Both the position numbers and the translations under genes were made by a program. From JAWKNZ01 sp041391425 (GTDB taxonomy: Bacteria; Bdellovibrionota_B; Oligoflexia; Oligoflexales; JAWKNZ01): a DNA stretch of 64,000 bases. The stretch's first letter is position 1; each line of letters begins with the position of its first letter. The DNA is taken from the NCBI GenBank assembly GCA_041391425.1, contig JAWKNZ010000007.1, positions 62,001 through 126,000 on the forward strand, given 5' to 3'. The notes beneath the pieces are model-generated. The model was not told where the DNA came from and ran no database searches. It worked only from the letters and a program-made list of their open reading frames with translations. Of the stretch, positions 7,734 to 17,066 are shown in pieces.

Positions 7734-9005
7734 ATGCTTAGATTAATATTCACAACTCTAATATTGATTCCATTTTCTAATGCAGCTGGGTTTACTAGAG
7801 AACAAAATACACATGACGAAAAGTCACAGCATTCTAGTATGTTAACAACAGACGATCAGATCAATATAGATTCTTCTACATTAGCTATCGAAGAAATATA
7901 CATGATCAAAAGTCAGTATCGAAATCAAAATTACAATTTTGCCAACCTTTACTATCCCTCACAAACATCTAACTGCCTCCTTTTTATTTTGCCTGGATTC
8001 TCTGAACCGGCTGCGCTGTATAGAGAGTTTGTCTCTGACTATAGACAAAAAGTTGGAAACGATGCCTGTTCAGTCGTTATTGTAGACCATATAAACCAGG
8101 GGCTTTCCGATCGGACATCTCCCCCCAAAAAAAATTATGCCGCTCAAATGGATAATTGGTCACAAGCTGCAGGGGATTTTGCGCGAGCCATTCAATGTTT
8201 TTATCAAATAGAAACTCCAAATTGCTTTGAATCAAAACGACCAGTAAAACATAAAACCCTTCCTCATATATACATGATGGCAAACTCTGCCGGTGGTGGA
8301 ATCGCGACCTATGGTCTAATTTATCAAGGAAGGGCCTTATCTGCTACTAATCAGCAAAGCTTTGATCCAAGATTCTCAGCTTTTTCTAAGGTGGAAAAGA
8401 TCGTTCTTACCTCACCCCTATTCGATTATAGCGATAGAGAGAAAAGCATTTTGGAAAGATCACTAAGATATATGGGGCAGTCAATTAATGCTGTGCGTTG
8501 TCGTATAATAGATTGCGCCCGTAGGATATACAAAGAACCTAAATCAGACTCACTAGAAAAAATATATTTTGAGGCAAAAACCGATGAGCTTGAAAGGGCT
8601 AATAAAGGTGAGTTAAAACTAACACATAGCCTCACCCGCCTCAAAAAAAGATGGCAATTATTTGGAACTGAAGTAAAAGGCACTCCTTTTAAAATGTTTA
8701 CCTTAACCTTTACCTATTCCTGGGCGCTTGCCACCAAGTATGGTAGTGCCTACATCAGAGAAAATTATGAGACACTAAATCAGTTACCAAATTTAAATAA
8801 AATTGAAATTTATTCCGTAGATAACGATACATTTGTTGACAGCATGACGCATCGCTATATCTGTGCAAGACTAGAGAAATGCTCGCTTGTACGCTTAGGT
8901 GACGAATATTACCATGGTATCATTCATGAAAGTGATGCTCCAAGAAATAGGGTGCTAGACTCGATATTCTTAAATCTCCATCCTCGAGAAAATAAAGACA
9001 GATAA
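7734..9005 (+). CDS. Secreted alpha/beta hydrolase (lysophospholipase/PldB-like)
   Basis: Alpha/beta-hydrolase-fold protein with an N-terminal signal peptide (L-I-F-T-T-L-I-L-I-P-F-S-N-A-A), so it probably acts in the periplasm or outside the cell. The oxyanion region is F-I-L-P-G-F-S-E, followed by D-H-I-N-Q-G-L-S-D-R, as in PldB-type monoglyceride lipases and lysophospholipases. The nucleophile elbow is A-N-S-A-G-G-G with Ser185 in place of the usual G-x-S-x-G. Candidate Asp lies in V-D-N-D-T-F-V-D near residue 365, and His394 or His398 lies in Y-Y-H-G-I-I-H-E. Substrate is unknown. Shine-Dalgarno-like AAGGA precedes ATG 7734. It looks monocistronic. Confidence 0.8.
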   Translation: MLRLIFTTLILIPFSNAAGFTREQNTHDEKSQHSSMLTTDDQINIDSSTLAIEEIYMIKSQYRNQNYNFANLYYPSQTSNCLLFILPGFSEPAALYREFVSDYRQKVGNDACSVVIVDHINQGLSDRTSPPKKNYAAQMDNWSQAAGDFARAIQCFYQIETPNCFESKRPVKHKTLPHIYMMANSAGGGIATYGLIYQGRALSATNQQSFDPRFSAFSKVEKIVLTSPLFDYSDREKSILERSLRYMGQSINAVRCRIIDCARRIYKEPKSDSLEKIYFEAKTDELERANKGELKLTHSLTRLKKRWQLFGTEVKGTPFKMFTLTFTYSWALATKYGSAYIRENYETLNQLPNLNKIEIYSVDNDTFVDSMTHRYICARLEKCSLVRLGDEYYHGIIHESDAPRNRVLDSIFLNLHPRENKDR

Positions 9006-9164
9006 GCAATCATCCCTCTTATTCTAATTATGCAAACAAGCAAAGAAATTTAAATTATTATCACCTCTACCAATTTTTTTTAAAGTTTCCATCACAAAAA
9101 GCCGATAAATCTTTTGTGGTGGGTTTAATTCAAAGACTTTGAAATTCTTATCGGGGATAATTTC

Positions 9165-10526
9165 TTGATATTAAAAGGAATATACAAAAATCTATCGACT
9201 AAACAGAAATACTTTAGAAAAGGCTTCTTGTTTTTGTGCGCTGTTCTCGTTTTACCAGCATGCTCTTCTGATAAGTTAAGAGATCGTAATAAAAAAGCTG
9301 GATCCAACAGATTAATTATTGAGGGGAGCGACGAAGAGGCTAAAAGCAACGCAGAGCTAAATGCAGATGCCATCCGCGATCCAAAACTTGCATTCAAAAT
9401 CACGATGCATAATTTTTTACAGGAAAAATGTGGAGGCTGCCATGCGACAAGCATCACGCCATTTATTGCCTCCAGTGACTTAGAAACTGCGTTTAAAGAA
9501 ACCTATGAAAATAAAAAAATCAATCCCCTCGTTATAGAAAGATCTCGTATTATTCTTAGACTCGACCCAGAACAACACAACTGCTGGACAACCAATTGTG
9601 GTAAAGATGCTGAAGAAATGAAAGCAAATATTACAAAATGGATTGGCTTAATCAATGATGGCACCATCGAAAAACTAAGGGAAGAAGCATTCAAGTTTCT
9701 GACGGCAGAAAAAACATTCAGTGAAATTGTAACCAAAGACAATCCAGAATTAAACTACAACCCTCAACAAATGGTCTTTGAGGCTGAGAATGTGGAATCT
9801 ATATCGGGAAATCTAGAAATAAAAGACTTCGAAAATGCGTCCGGAGGAAAGGCTTTAGAAGTCATGAGCTTAAATTCAGGCATAGCGGAGTATAAATTTA
9901 CGATCAAGGAACCTGGCACATATACTGTCTTTGGCCTTACAAACAATGATAGTACTAGAAACATGACTGTTACTGTTAGCGTCGACACAAGCCCCAATCA
10001 AACTTGGCAAATTGCTCCAAATGGCGCCGACACTTGGGAATGGACCCGCGCAGGAAGGGCCACCAATTTAGTAAGTATCGACTTGGATGTAGGCGAGCAT
10101 ATCTTAAAACTTTCTGGCGTATCACAAGGGTTTAAAATTGATGCTCTAGCTATTACTACAGATCTTGATTTCAAAGGCGCAGTAGTGCCTCCTAAAAAAG
10201 TCGATGTTTTAGATTTTGACTTATCTGAGTTAAAAGGGGCTAACTTCACGAAGGGGACCATTCTAGAAATCCAGGTTAACCAGTTTGATGAAAATAGCTA
10301 CATACTTAAGCAACCTACCATCTACTTACCATCTGGAACAATTTCCCTTAAAGGAATCCGCATTCTATTAAATGGAGTATGGAATGCGCAAAACTCTACA
10401 TATCTCGATATAAATGAAGAAGTCTCATCGCCATTTAAAGTTCTTTCATCGGCATCATTAATCATGCCCGCTGATTTAGGCCCCGCAGAGGATCGAATTT
10501 CTGTGCAATTTGAGGATATCAAATAG
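9165..10526 (+). CDS. Lipoprotein with CXXCH haem-type motif and CBM6-like domain
   Basis: 453-residue outer-envelope lipoprotein: signal peptide with lipobox L-P-A-C-S-S near residue 33. At about residues 70-165 there is a c-type cytochrome-like segment with K-C-G-G-C-H (CXXCH), a second Cys pair N-C-W-T-T-N-C, and a candidate axial Met in D-A-E-E-M. Residues ~200-325 form a beta-sandwich like CBM6/DUF5077-type modules (F-E-A-E-N at the start, G-x-H-x-L-K-L and I-D-A-L-A-I-T near the end). The C-terminal ~110 residues are beta-rich and unassigned. The start is TTG 9165, with GGGGA 8 nt upstream. It is followed by a strong terminator. Haem attachment is predicted, not shown. Confidence 0.7.
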   Translation: MILKGIYKNLSTKQKYFRKGFLFLCAVLVLPACSSDKLRDRNKKAGSNRLIIEGSDEEAKSNAELNADAIRDPKLAFKITMHNFLQEKCGGCHATSITPFIASSDLETAFKETYENKKINPLVIERSRIILRLDPEQHNCWTTNCGKDAEEMKANITKWIGLINDGTIEKLREEAFKFLTAEKTFSEIVTKDNPELNYNPQQMVFEAENVESISGNLEIKDFENASGGKALEVMSLNSGIAEYKFTIKEPGTYTVFGLTNNDSTRNMTVTVSVDTSPNQTWQIAPNGADTWEWTRAGRATNLVSIDLDVGEHILKLSGVSQGFKIDALAITTDLDFKGAVVPPKKVDVLDFDLSELKGANFTKGTILEIQVNQFDENSYILKQPTIYLPSGTISLKGIRILLNGVWNAQNSTYLDINEEVSSPFKVLSSASLIMPADLGPAEDRISVQFEDIK

Positions 10527-10546
10527 AAATAGGTTCTCTTTATAGG

Positions 10547-10577
10547 CTCGGTGTGGGATTCCACACCGAGTTTTTTT
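10547..10577 (+). terminator. Rho-independent terminator after the haem-motif lipoprotein
   Basis: A perfect 10-bp stem (CTCGGTGTGG / CCACACCGAG) with a GATT tetraloop, followed by seven T residues. It ends the plus-strand lipoprotein gene and separates it from the convergent pckG. Confidence 0.93.
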
Positions 10578-10612
10578 ACATCAAAAAAAGCTCTCGGTAA
10601 CAAGTAAGACTT

Positions 10613-12361
10613 TTAACCATTTAACTCATCCAAAATACGCGCCTGTTCTTCTTTAAGAGCAACCGGCACCCTATCACCATAGTTAGCAAAAAAGTCTTGC
10701 ATACCTTTTATTTCTTTAACCCAACCATCTGGCTCGACTGTAAGAAGCTTAGCAAGTGCGTCAGCCTTAAGGTCAAGGCCCTCTAAATTAAGCGAATCAT
10801 CGGTTGGCAAATAGCCTATCGGAGTTCGCCTCGCCTCGCCTTCCCCATTACAACGGTCAATAATCCATTCAAGAACGCGCATATTCTCACCAAACCCTGG
10901 CCATAGAAACTTGCCACCTTCTTGCCTAAACCAATTAACATTAAATATTTTAGGAAGCTTCCCAGTATTGTCAGCAAAACTTAGCCAATGTCCCCAATAG
11001 TCTGCAAAATTATACCCACAAAATGGCTTCATAGCCATTGGGTCATGACGCAACACACCAACTTTGCCAGTTGCAGCAGCGGTTGTCTCTGATGCAACAG
11101 ATGCCCCCATAAGCACACCATGCGTCCAATCTAAAGCTTCAGTAACTAACGGTATAAGAGAAGGGCGGCGTCCACCAAAAATTATCGCCGAAATCGGAAC
11201 CCCCTGCGGATTCTCAGCCTCTTTCGTATAAGATGCACATTTTCCAGCTGATACGGTAAACCTAGAGTTAGGGTGTGCAGCTGGCCCATTTGCACGATCA
11301 TATGGCCTTCCTTGCCAGTCAACTGCAGGTTCTCCATGGCCAATACCTTCCCACCAAGGTTCATTATCTTCGGTTACTGCAACATTGGTAAAGATACAGT
11401 CTTCTTTAAGCATGTTTAAGGCATTTGGATTTGTCTTGGCACTGGTGCCAGGCGCGACACCAAAAAAGCCAGCCTCAGGATTGATCGCATACAACCTGCC
11501 ATCTTCTCCTCTATGCATCCAAGCAATATCATCACCCACTGTCCAAACTTTCCATCCCTGTGCACGCATTTTTTCGGGTGGTATAAGCATAGCTAAGTTT
11601 GTTTTACCACAAGCCGAAGGAAACGCAGCAGCAATGTAAGTTTTCTTACCTTGTGGATTTTCAATACCAACAATCAGCATGTGCTCAGCAAGCCAGCCTT
11701 CTGAACGAGCCTGAAAACTTCCAATACGCAGAGCATGGCATTTTTTGCCTAGCAGCGCATTTCCACCATAGCCAGAACCTACACTTTTAATCACCAATTC
11801 TTCTGGAAAGTGCATAATCAATCTTTTGTCGATACTTAGATCTCCAGTCGAGTGCAAACCTCGAACAAAAGGACCGCCTTCTTCTATGCGCTTTAATGCC
11901 TGTGAGCCCATTCGAGTCATAATACGCATATTCATAACTACATATGGGCTATCGGTGATTTCGACACCACATCGAGATAATGGCGAATTAATAGGCCCCA
12001 TACAATAAGGAACAACATAAAGAGTCCGACCTTCCATAGCACCGTTAAATAATGCGTCGACCTTCTTATGTCCTTCCACTGGACTCATCCAATTATTATT
12101 CGGACCAGCTGTTTCCCGTTCATTCGTGCACACAAAAGTTAAATGCTCAGTCCTAGCCACATCATTCGGGTCAGAGCGGTGCAAATAGCAATTAGGAAAC
12201 TTTTTTTCATTTAGTTTAATTAAGTCACCTGATTGAAGCATCTGATTTGCAAGCGCATCATATTCTTCTTCAGATCCATCACACCAATGTATAGCTTTAG
12301 GTCGGCATAACGACGCAACCTCATCTACCCATCTCTTTAATTCAACTCTGCTCGTGTGCAT
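10613..12361 (-). CDS. pckG: Phosphoenolpyruvate carboxykinase (GTP)
   Basis: GTP-dependent PEP carboxykinase, which converts oxaloacetate to PEP in gluconeogenesis. The GTP-type kinase-1a motif F-P-S-A-C-G-K-T-N is near residue 265, followed by D-D-I-A-W-M (kinase-2, metal binding), F-G-V-A-P-G-T, and the N-W-F-R nucleotide-binding region. The length of 582 residues is normal for the GTP class. Start ATG 12361 has AGGAG at 7-nt spacing; the longer upstream frame has no ribosome binding site. A sigma-70-like promoter is just upstream. It is monocistronic and convergent with the haem-motif lipoprotein gene. Confidence 0.96.
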   Translation of the reverse strand: MHTSRVELKRWVDEVASLCRPKAIHWCDGSEEEYDALANQMLQSGDLIKLNEKKFPNCYLHRSDPNDVARTEHLTFVCTNERETAGPNNNWMSPVEGHKKVDALFNGAMEGRTLYVVPYCMGPINSPLSRCGVEITDSPYVVMNMRIMTRMGSQALKRIEEGGPFVRGLHSTGDLSIDKRLIMHFPEELVIKSVGSGYGGNALLGKKCHALRIGSFQARSEGWLAEHMLIVGIENPQGKKTYIAAAFPSACGKTNLAMLIPPEKMRAQGWKVWTVGDDIAWMHRGEDGRLYAINPEAGFFGVAPGTSAKTNPNALNMLKEDCIFTNVAVTEDNEPWWEGIGHGEPAVDWQGRPYDRANGPAAHPNSRFTVSAGKCASYTKEAENPQGVPISAIIFGGRRPSLIPLVTEALDWTHGVLMGASVASETTAAATGKVGVLRHDPMAMKPFCGYNFADYWGHWLSFADNTGKLPKIFNVNWFRQEGGKFLWPGFGENMRVLEWIIDRCNGEGEARRTPIGYLPTDDSLNLEGLDLKADALAKLLTVEPDGWVKEIKGMQDFFANYGDRVPVALKEEQARILDELNG

Positions 12362-12401
12362 AAACTTGCTCCTTTTGAGATTTACTGACACGTGAAGAAA
12401 T

Positions 12402-12430
12402 CATATATGCCCGATAAGATTAAAATTCAA
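12402..12430 (-). promoter_or_regulatory. Candidate sigma-70 promoter of pckG
   Basis: On the minus strand, TTGAAT and TATATG are separated by exactly 17 bases, giving a leader of roughly 35 bases before the pckG ATG. The match is moderate and based only on sequence. Confidence 0.45.
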
Positions 12431-12759
12431 CCTAACATGCTAAATTGCCTATATTTTAATCTAAATTTTCTACACTTCCCCCACATTCTGATTGAGCCTA
12501 AGCATACCTAGAATAACAGTATATTGGTACGACAAATCCAAAGCCTACCCACTCAAACCCTATATTGATCGGGAAAAATATTCCTAGCGGCCAGGTTCTA
12601 GGCTTCTTCTTCCCATATAAACCTAACTAAAGACACCTGTATAATTTATGTGGTTACAGTTGGGTTCAGTCTAAAATCATTCGGCAGAGTCAAAAAATCT
12701 AACCTAATAGATATGTAGCGTTTTAAGTCCAATAAGGACATATTAACGGTAAAGTAAAA

Positions 12760-12768
12760 TGCTATAAT
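12760..12768 (+). promoter_or_regulatory. Candidate extended -10 promoter of the AsmA-like/CHAT operon
   Basis: TGCTATAAT is a perfect extended -10 element about 85 bases upstream of the AsmA-like start; no good -35 is visible. The rest of 12431-12852 shows no gene, only this candidate, another TATAAT near 12633, and the tetranucleotide repeat at 12827. Confidence 0.4.
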
Positions 12769-12826
12769 TGGGGGGATAAATCAACCTTTTCATAGCATGT
12801 AGATAAGCTGTGGAAAAGAATCTAAA

Positions 12827-12845
12827 ACAGACAGACAGACAGACA
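12827..12845 (+). repeat. Short ACAG tetranucleotide tandem repeat at a start codon
   Basis: About 4.75 perfect copies of ACAG end 8 bases before the ATG of the AsmA-like gene and occupy the position where a Shine-Dalgarno sequence would be expected. No AGGAG-like element is present. The tract is short, so length variation is possible but not shown. Confidence 0.8.
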
Positions 12846-12852
12846 AGAATCA

Positions 12853-15800
12853 ATGCGAAAAAAAGATCACACTATAAAAACTTCACAAAGAATGCATAAG
12901 CACTCAGTTATGCTTAACATTGCTAAACGCCTCAGTTTCATGCTGATTATTTTACCAGCAGCACTGCTCTTGAGCCTAAATTTAGCGGCATCATTAACCC
13001 TCACTCCTGAACTAATTGAACACACTTTAAAATCAGTGCTCCAGCAGCAAACTGGTGCAAAATTAAACATCAAATCAACAAAATTTAACATACTTACCGG
13101 CTTGAACATATATGATTTGAGTTTATACCCCCCAAACCCACAGAACCCGGTAGGTTATAAAAATTCAGGGCCAATCCTTCAAACTCCATTGTTAAAAATA
13201 GCAGAAATAAAAGCCAATTATGAACTTCTCAAAATTCCACTAGGAATCTTAAACATTCTTGCCATCCAAATTGTAAAACCGGAAATAAATATAGAAAAAG
13301 ATGAAAAGCAATCAAACTATGAAGGTATTATCGCATACCGTCAAAAAAATTTTCCAGAAGAAAAAAAACCAATACCTGACAAAACCAACGATGAATCTTT
13401 CACCATACCACTTATACCATTAGGCTCCAAATTTCTATACTCACCTATCAATATAACTGTCAAAAACGTCGGCGTCCAATCCTTCACTCTAAATTATAAA
13501 GAAAAAAACAAAAATCAAATTCTCAAGAATTTAGAATTTAGCGGATTAAGTCTCGACATAAGTTCGTTTTGGGAAGGTAGTAATAGCCAGCTAAGGATTT
13601 TTCTAGGCTCTAATCCAGATTCAACCGTAAAAATCAGTGTTACAGACAATTCACCTCAAAGCGACAATACAAAAGCTCTCGAACAAAATACTACTTCTGC
13701 ACGCAACACAAAGAAAAAAAATGAAAATAAAGAACTTGGAAAAAAAATAATCCATAAAATAACGAGCGAAATAAACACCGAACTGCTTGTTAGTGATTTG
13801 CAAAAAATTGATCTCAATCTAAACATCAATACAAAAAAATTAAAATCAAATAAAATAGATTTAAAACCAATTAAAATAAAAGTGAATTATAAAAGTTTAC
13901 TTTCTGAAAATTTAGACAGCATTACTATTAACACCCTGACAGCCGCTATAGACGATGCGTTTACATTCAAACTCTCTGGAGAAGCTAAATTACCTAACAG
14001 AAATTTTGAACATATTTTTATAAATCTTAATCAAAATTTTTCAATCAACTTAGCAAGCATTTCACGTATTGCAAAACCTTTCCTGCCTGATTTTACAGCA
14101 ACTGGCCACATCATTATGGACAATTTGAAATTCAGCGGAGACATATTTCCAAATGACATTGAAAAATTAGCAACCGATTATCCACCAGTGCTGAATACCA
14201 AAATAATATTAGAAAATATTGAATTCTTTTCAAAGAAATTCAAGACAAAAGTGCACCCTATAAATGGATTTATATCGGTCGCTAACTCGCAATCCTTATC
14301 AGGAGAAGGATCACAAATCGACACTCTAATCGACCTTACCTTAGACAAAGGAGAAACAATACGAGAAAGCAAATTTGGAAGCATAAGTGCTTACATTGAA
14401 GAATTACATATAAACACCATCGCACGCCTTACATATCCCAAAATAAGCATCCCCTTAGCAAAAGTAAATATCGAGTCTCCAAAGATATTCATCGACAATA
14501 AAAAATTAAAAACAATCCAAGAACCATTATTCATTTCACTAGATGCTGAGTTCGTACAAGATCTATCAAAAATTATTGGAGACTCAGAGCTAGAACTAGG
14601 AAAATTAATCGACACAAATATATCCTTTAACTGCAAGAATAAATGTACAAAAATAAAATTGTCTACATTTAATCGCCTTCAATCTTTAAAGGATATATAC
14701 ACTATTGCCTATCCAATAGCTGATCTATTCCAAGCATCTCAAAGCCTTCCAACTTCACTTTCAGGGTCAATTGAACAGCAATTACAAATGCAAGGCAAAA
14801 TATCCAATCCTTTTTCATCGGATCCTCAAACGATCTTAGATACCGCCGATGTAACATTTTCCAACAGATTATTAATTAATGATCTAACTTTTAAAATGCC
14901 TATAAACAAGTTATCCGTTGATAACCTACAACTTAAAGTCACATTAGATGGAGACTTAAAAAAGCAAAATCTTGAAATTAAAACAACTCTACCAGAAGTA
15001 TCCCTCGAACTTCCGAAAGACAGTCCTCAAAACAAAGAAAATATACTCAAGATAAAAAATATTGATATAAACACTGACATTACAAATAAGTTGCTAGAAG
15101 GGTTCAAAATAAGTAACCCTATTCCATATTTAGAAACAGATATCGACCACAACATTCATATAAATGAGATCGCATTATCAAGTTTAAATACACAAAGCAT
15201 TAAAAACCTAAATTTATTGCTTAACTTACATCAATCCCGTCTAAATGCGATAGAAGTAACAAATTTATCAATAGATATGCCAGACTATGGGCTTCAATTA
15301 AAGACAGCCTTAGATGTAGGGCTGAACGAAAAATTTTTTCCAACACACTTTTCCACCCAATCACAAATTATCTTCGATCACAACAGTGGAAAGACTCTTC
15401 CCGCCAATATCACGACATCAGGAAAAGCAACCTTCTCTACTAAGATCACATCAAAAAATATGAAACAATTAGACCTATATGCGAAGTCTCAATTCGAACA
15501 TTTCTTTCTAAAGCTGAAAGATCAAAAAATTAATAAGAATTTACTAGAAATAAGCGATATAACTGGAGAATTTCCTCTGGCGCAGACATTGGACATCTCA
15601 AAGATCATAGAAAAAGTTCAACCAACCGAAGATGAAAACTCACCCCAAGAACAGCAATCCATATCCGAAAGTGACCTAGTCAGTCTAAATAAAGTTGCAC
15701 AATCCTATTTAGACAAGACCGAAAATACACAAACAGAAAGTTCCAATATTATAACAATTGTTGACTATAATAATATAAAATCATTCTATCCATCAAAAAG

Positions 15801-16485
15801 TCCTATTTTAATAAAAAAAGTATCAGCAGCAAACATCGATGCGTCTAATATAGAGTTTGACGTTGAAGTGAGGCAAAACACTTTTGCTTTAAATCAATTT
15901 GTTATCAATATCCTTGGAGGTAAAATACAAGGTGATTTCAAAGTTTTGTTAGATTCTAAAGCTTCTGATCCCCAAAAAATACTAAAATCATTACAAACAT
16001 CACTACATATAACAAGATTGAATAGCTATAAATTAATAGAAAAAATTCCCGGATTAGAGGATAAGTCTTCATCTTCAATTCTAGGCTCAAATCCTTACAT
16101 AGATGCATCAATGCACTTGGTATACGATTTTGGCAATAGTGATATTGGCGGAGGATTAGAAATCACCTCAATAGGAAAAGAGCAACTTGAAATGATGTTA
16201 TACTATGTCGATCCAGAAGAAAATGATTCAACCATCAATCAAATAAGAACTGCTTTAAGCGTCGGAGATCTTAAACATGTTTCCATTCCAATCAGGAATG
16301 GAAACATAGGAATGAATGTTGATGTTAGGCTTCTTGGTGTTCCTCTTCCTTTACCAAAGCTCTCCCAAATCCCTCTGAGCCAGATTATAAGAAATTATAC
16401 TGGTTCTAACGAAAACAATAATAATACCTCTGAAGAGGAGATGAATGAGAAATACTATGACGAGATCGACACCTCTAAAATATAA
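12853..16485 (+). CDS. AsmA/YdbH-like inter-membrane lipid-transport family protein
   Basis: 1,210-residue envelope protein. A short basic N-terminus is followed by one transmembrane helix (about residues 28-49), then the AsmA-type opening L-T-P-E-L-I-E-H-T-L-K-S-V-L-Q-Q-Q-T-G-A-K and a long Asn/Lys/Ser-rich beta-strand region with no further membrane spans. This is the layout of AsmA, TamB, YhdP and YdbH: inner-membrane anchored beta-groove bridges thought to carry phospholipid toward the outer membrane. The downstream overlapping lipoprotein has a YdbL-like C-terminus, which favours the YdbH branch. The C-terminus ends in a hydrophilic Asn/Glu tail after V-P-L-P-L-P-K-L. The start ATG 12853 has no Shine-Dalgarno; internal Met14 and Met19 are alternatives. 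Confidence 0.75.
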   Translation: MRKKDHTIKTSQRMHKHSVMLNIAKRLSFMLIILPAALLLSLNLAASLTLTPELIEHTLKSVLQQQTGAKLNIKSTKFNILTGLNIYDLSLYPPNPQNPVGYKNSGPILQTPLLKIAEIKANYELLKIPLGILNILAIQIVKPEINIEKDEKQSNYEGIIAYRQKNFPEEKKPIPDKTNDESFTIPLIPLGSKFLYSPINITVKNVGVQSFTLNYKEKNKNQILKNLEFSGLSLDISSFWEGSNSQLRIFLGSNPDSTVKISVTDNSPQSDNTKALEQNTTSARNTKKKNENKELGKKIIHKITSEINTELLVSDLQKIDLNLNINTKKLKSNKIDLKPIKIKVNYKSLLSENLDSITINTLTAAIDDAFTFKLSGEAKLPNRNFEHIFINLNQNFSINLASISRIAKPFLPDFTATGHIIMDNLKFSGDIFPNDIEKLATDYPPVLNTKIILENIEFFSKKFKTKVHPINGFISVANSQSLSGEGSQIDTLIDLTLDKGETIRESKFGSISAYIEELHINTIARLTYPKISIPLAKVNIESPKIFIDNKKLKTIQEPLFISLDAEFVQDLSKIIGDSELELGKLIDTNISFNCKNKCTKIKLSTFNRLQSLKDIYTIAYPIADLFQASQSLPTSLSGSIEQQLQMQGKISNPFSSDPQTILDTADVTFSNRLLINDLTFKMPINKLSVDNLQLKVTLDGDLKKQNLEIKTTLPEVSLELPKDSPQNKENILKIKNIDINTDITNKLLEGFKISNPIPYLETDIDHNIHINEIALSSLNTQSIKNLNLLLNLHQSRLNAIEVTNLSIDMPDYGLQLKTALDVGLNEKFFPTHFSTQSQIIFDHNSGKTLPANITTSGKATFSTKITSKNMKQLDLYAKSQFEHFFLKLKDQKINKNLLEISDITGEFPLAQTLDISKIIEKVQPTEDENSPQEQQSISESDLVSLNKVAQSYLDKTENTQTESSNIITIVDYNNIKSFYPSKSPILIKKVSAANIDASNIEFDVEVRQNTFALNQFVINILGGKIQGDFKVLLDSKASDPQKILKSLQTSLHITRLNSYKLIEKIPGLEDKSSSSILGSNPYIDASMHLVYDFGNSDIGGGLEITSIGKEQLEMMLYYVDPEENDSTINQIRTALSVGDLKHVSIPIRNGNIGMNVDVRLLGVPLPLPKLSQIPLSQIIRNYTGSNENNNNTSEEEMNEKYYDEIDTSKI

Positions 16486-17032
16486 TAGTACTTATCAAAT
16501 TATAATTGCAAACTTTTTATACCTGCCATTAATATGCAGTTGCGCATTTAAATTCGAAGTAACATCGCAAAAGACAGCCCTAGAAAATCAAATTCTCGGC
16601 CAATATAAAGAGCTTGAAGACGATCTAATTCTTAACAGCTCTGTTCGTGGAGATGAAGACAACATAAAACTCACACCCGTAGAGTTAGCTAAACAAAACC
16701 AAAAGTTCAATTTAGACGATATAGACGAGCTCAAACGCAATGAAATCATTGGGGAAGCAAATACTGGTGAATTAGAAATTCTACCTATAACTGCAGGAAA
16801 ACGTAAAGACGCAACCCATTTTCAAATTAAATTATCAAAAATTCTGGTTGCCGAAGAAAACAAAGACCGCAAGACTATCTGGCTGCATATCATTGCCAAT
16901 AATAAAAATCTAACAAAAAATAATTTAAAAGAAGTTCAATTATCATTCGCAAATCAAATAGCTCAAGAAAGCCCCATTGGTTACTGGATACAAAATAAAA
17001 ATGGTACATGGGAAAAAAAATTAGAAGAATAA
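16445..17032 (+). CDS. Lipoprotein with YdbL (DUF1318)-like C-terminus
   Basis: 195-residue protein with a signal segment and lipobox-like L-I-C-S-C near residue 33. A conserved-looking block follows (T-A-L-E-N-Q-I-L-G-Q-Y-K-E-L-E-D-D), then R-N-E-I-I-G-E-A. The C-terminal 45 residues (K-N-L-T-K-N-N-L-K-E-V through I-G-Y-W-I-Q-N-K-N-G-T-W-E-K-K) resemble the end of E. coli YdbL as I recall it. In E. coli, YdbH works with the lipoprotein YnbE and the periplasmic YdbL; this gene may combine both small partners in one polypeptide. It overlaps the 3' end of the AsmA-like gene by 41 nt, with AGGAG close to its ATG. The family call is by eye. Confidence 0.6.
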   Translation: MRNTMTRSTPLKYNSTYQIIIANFLYLPLICSCAFKFEVTSQKTALENQILGQYKELEDDLILNSSVRGDEDNIKLTPVELAKQNQKFNLDDIDELKRNEIIGEANTGELEILPITAGKRKDATHFQIKLSKILVAEENKDRKTIWLHIIANNKNLTKNNLKEVQLSFANQIAQESPIGYWIQNKNGTWEKKLEE

Positions 17033-17066
17033 TATGAAATATATTGTGTATCTTAGGATATTCATC

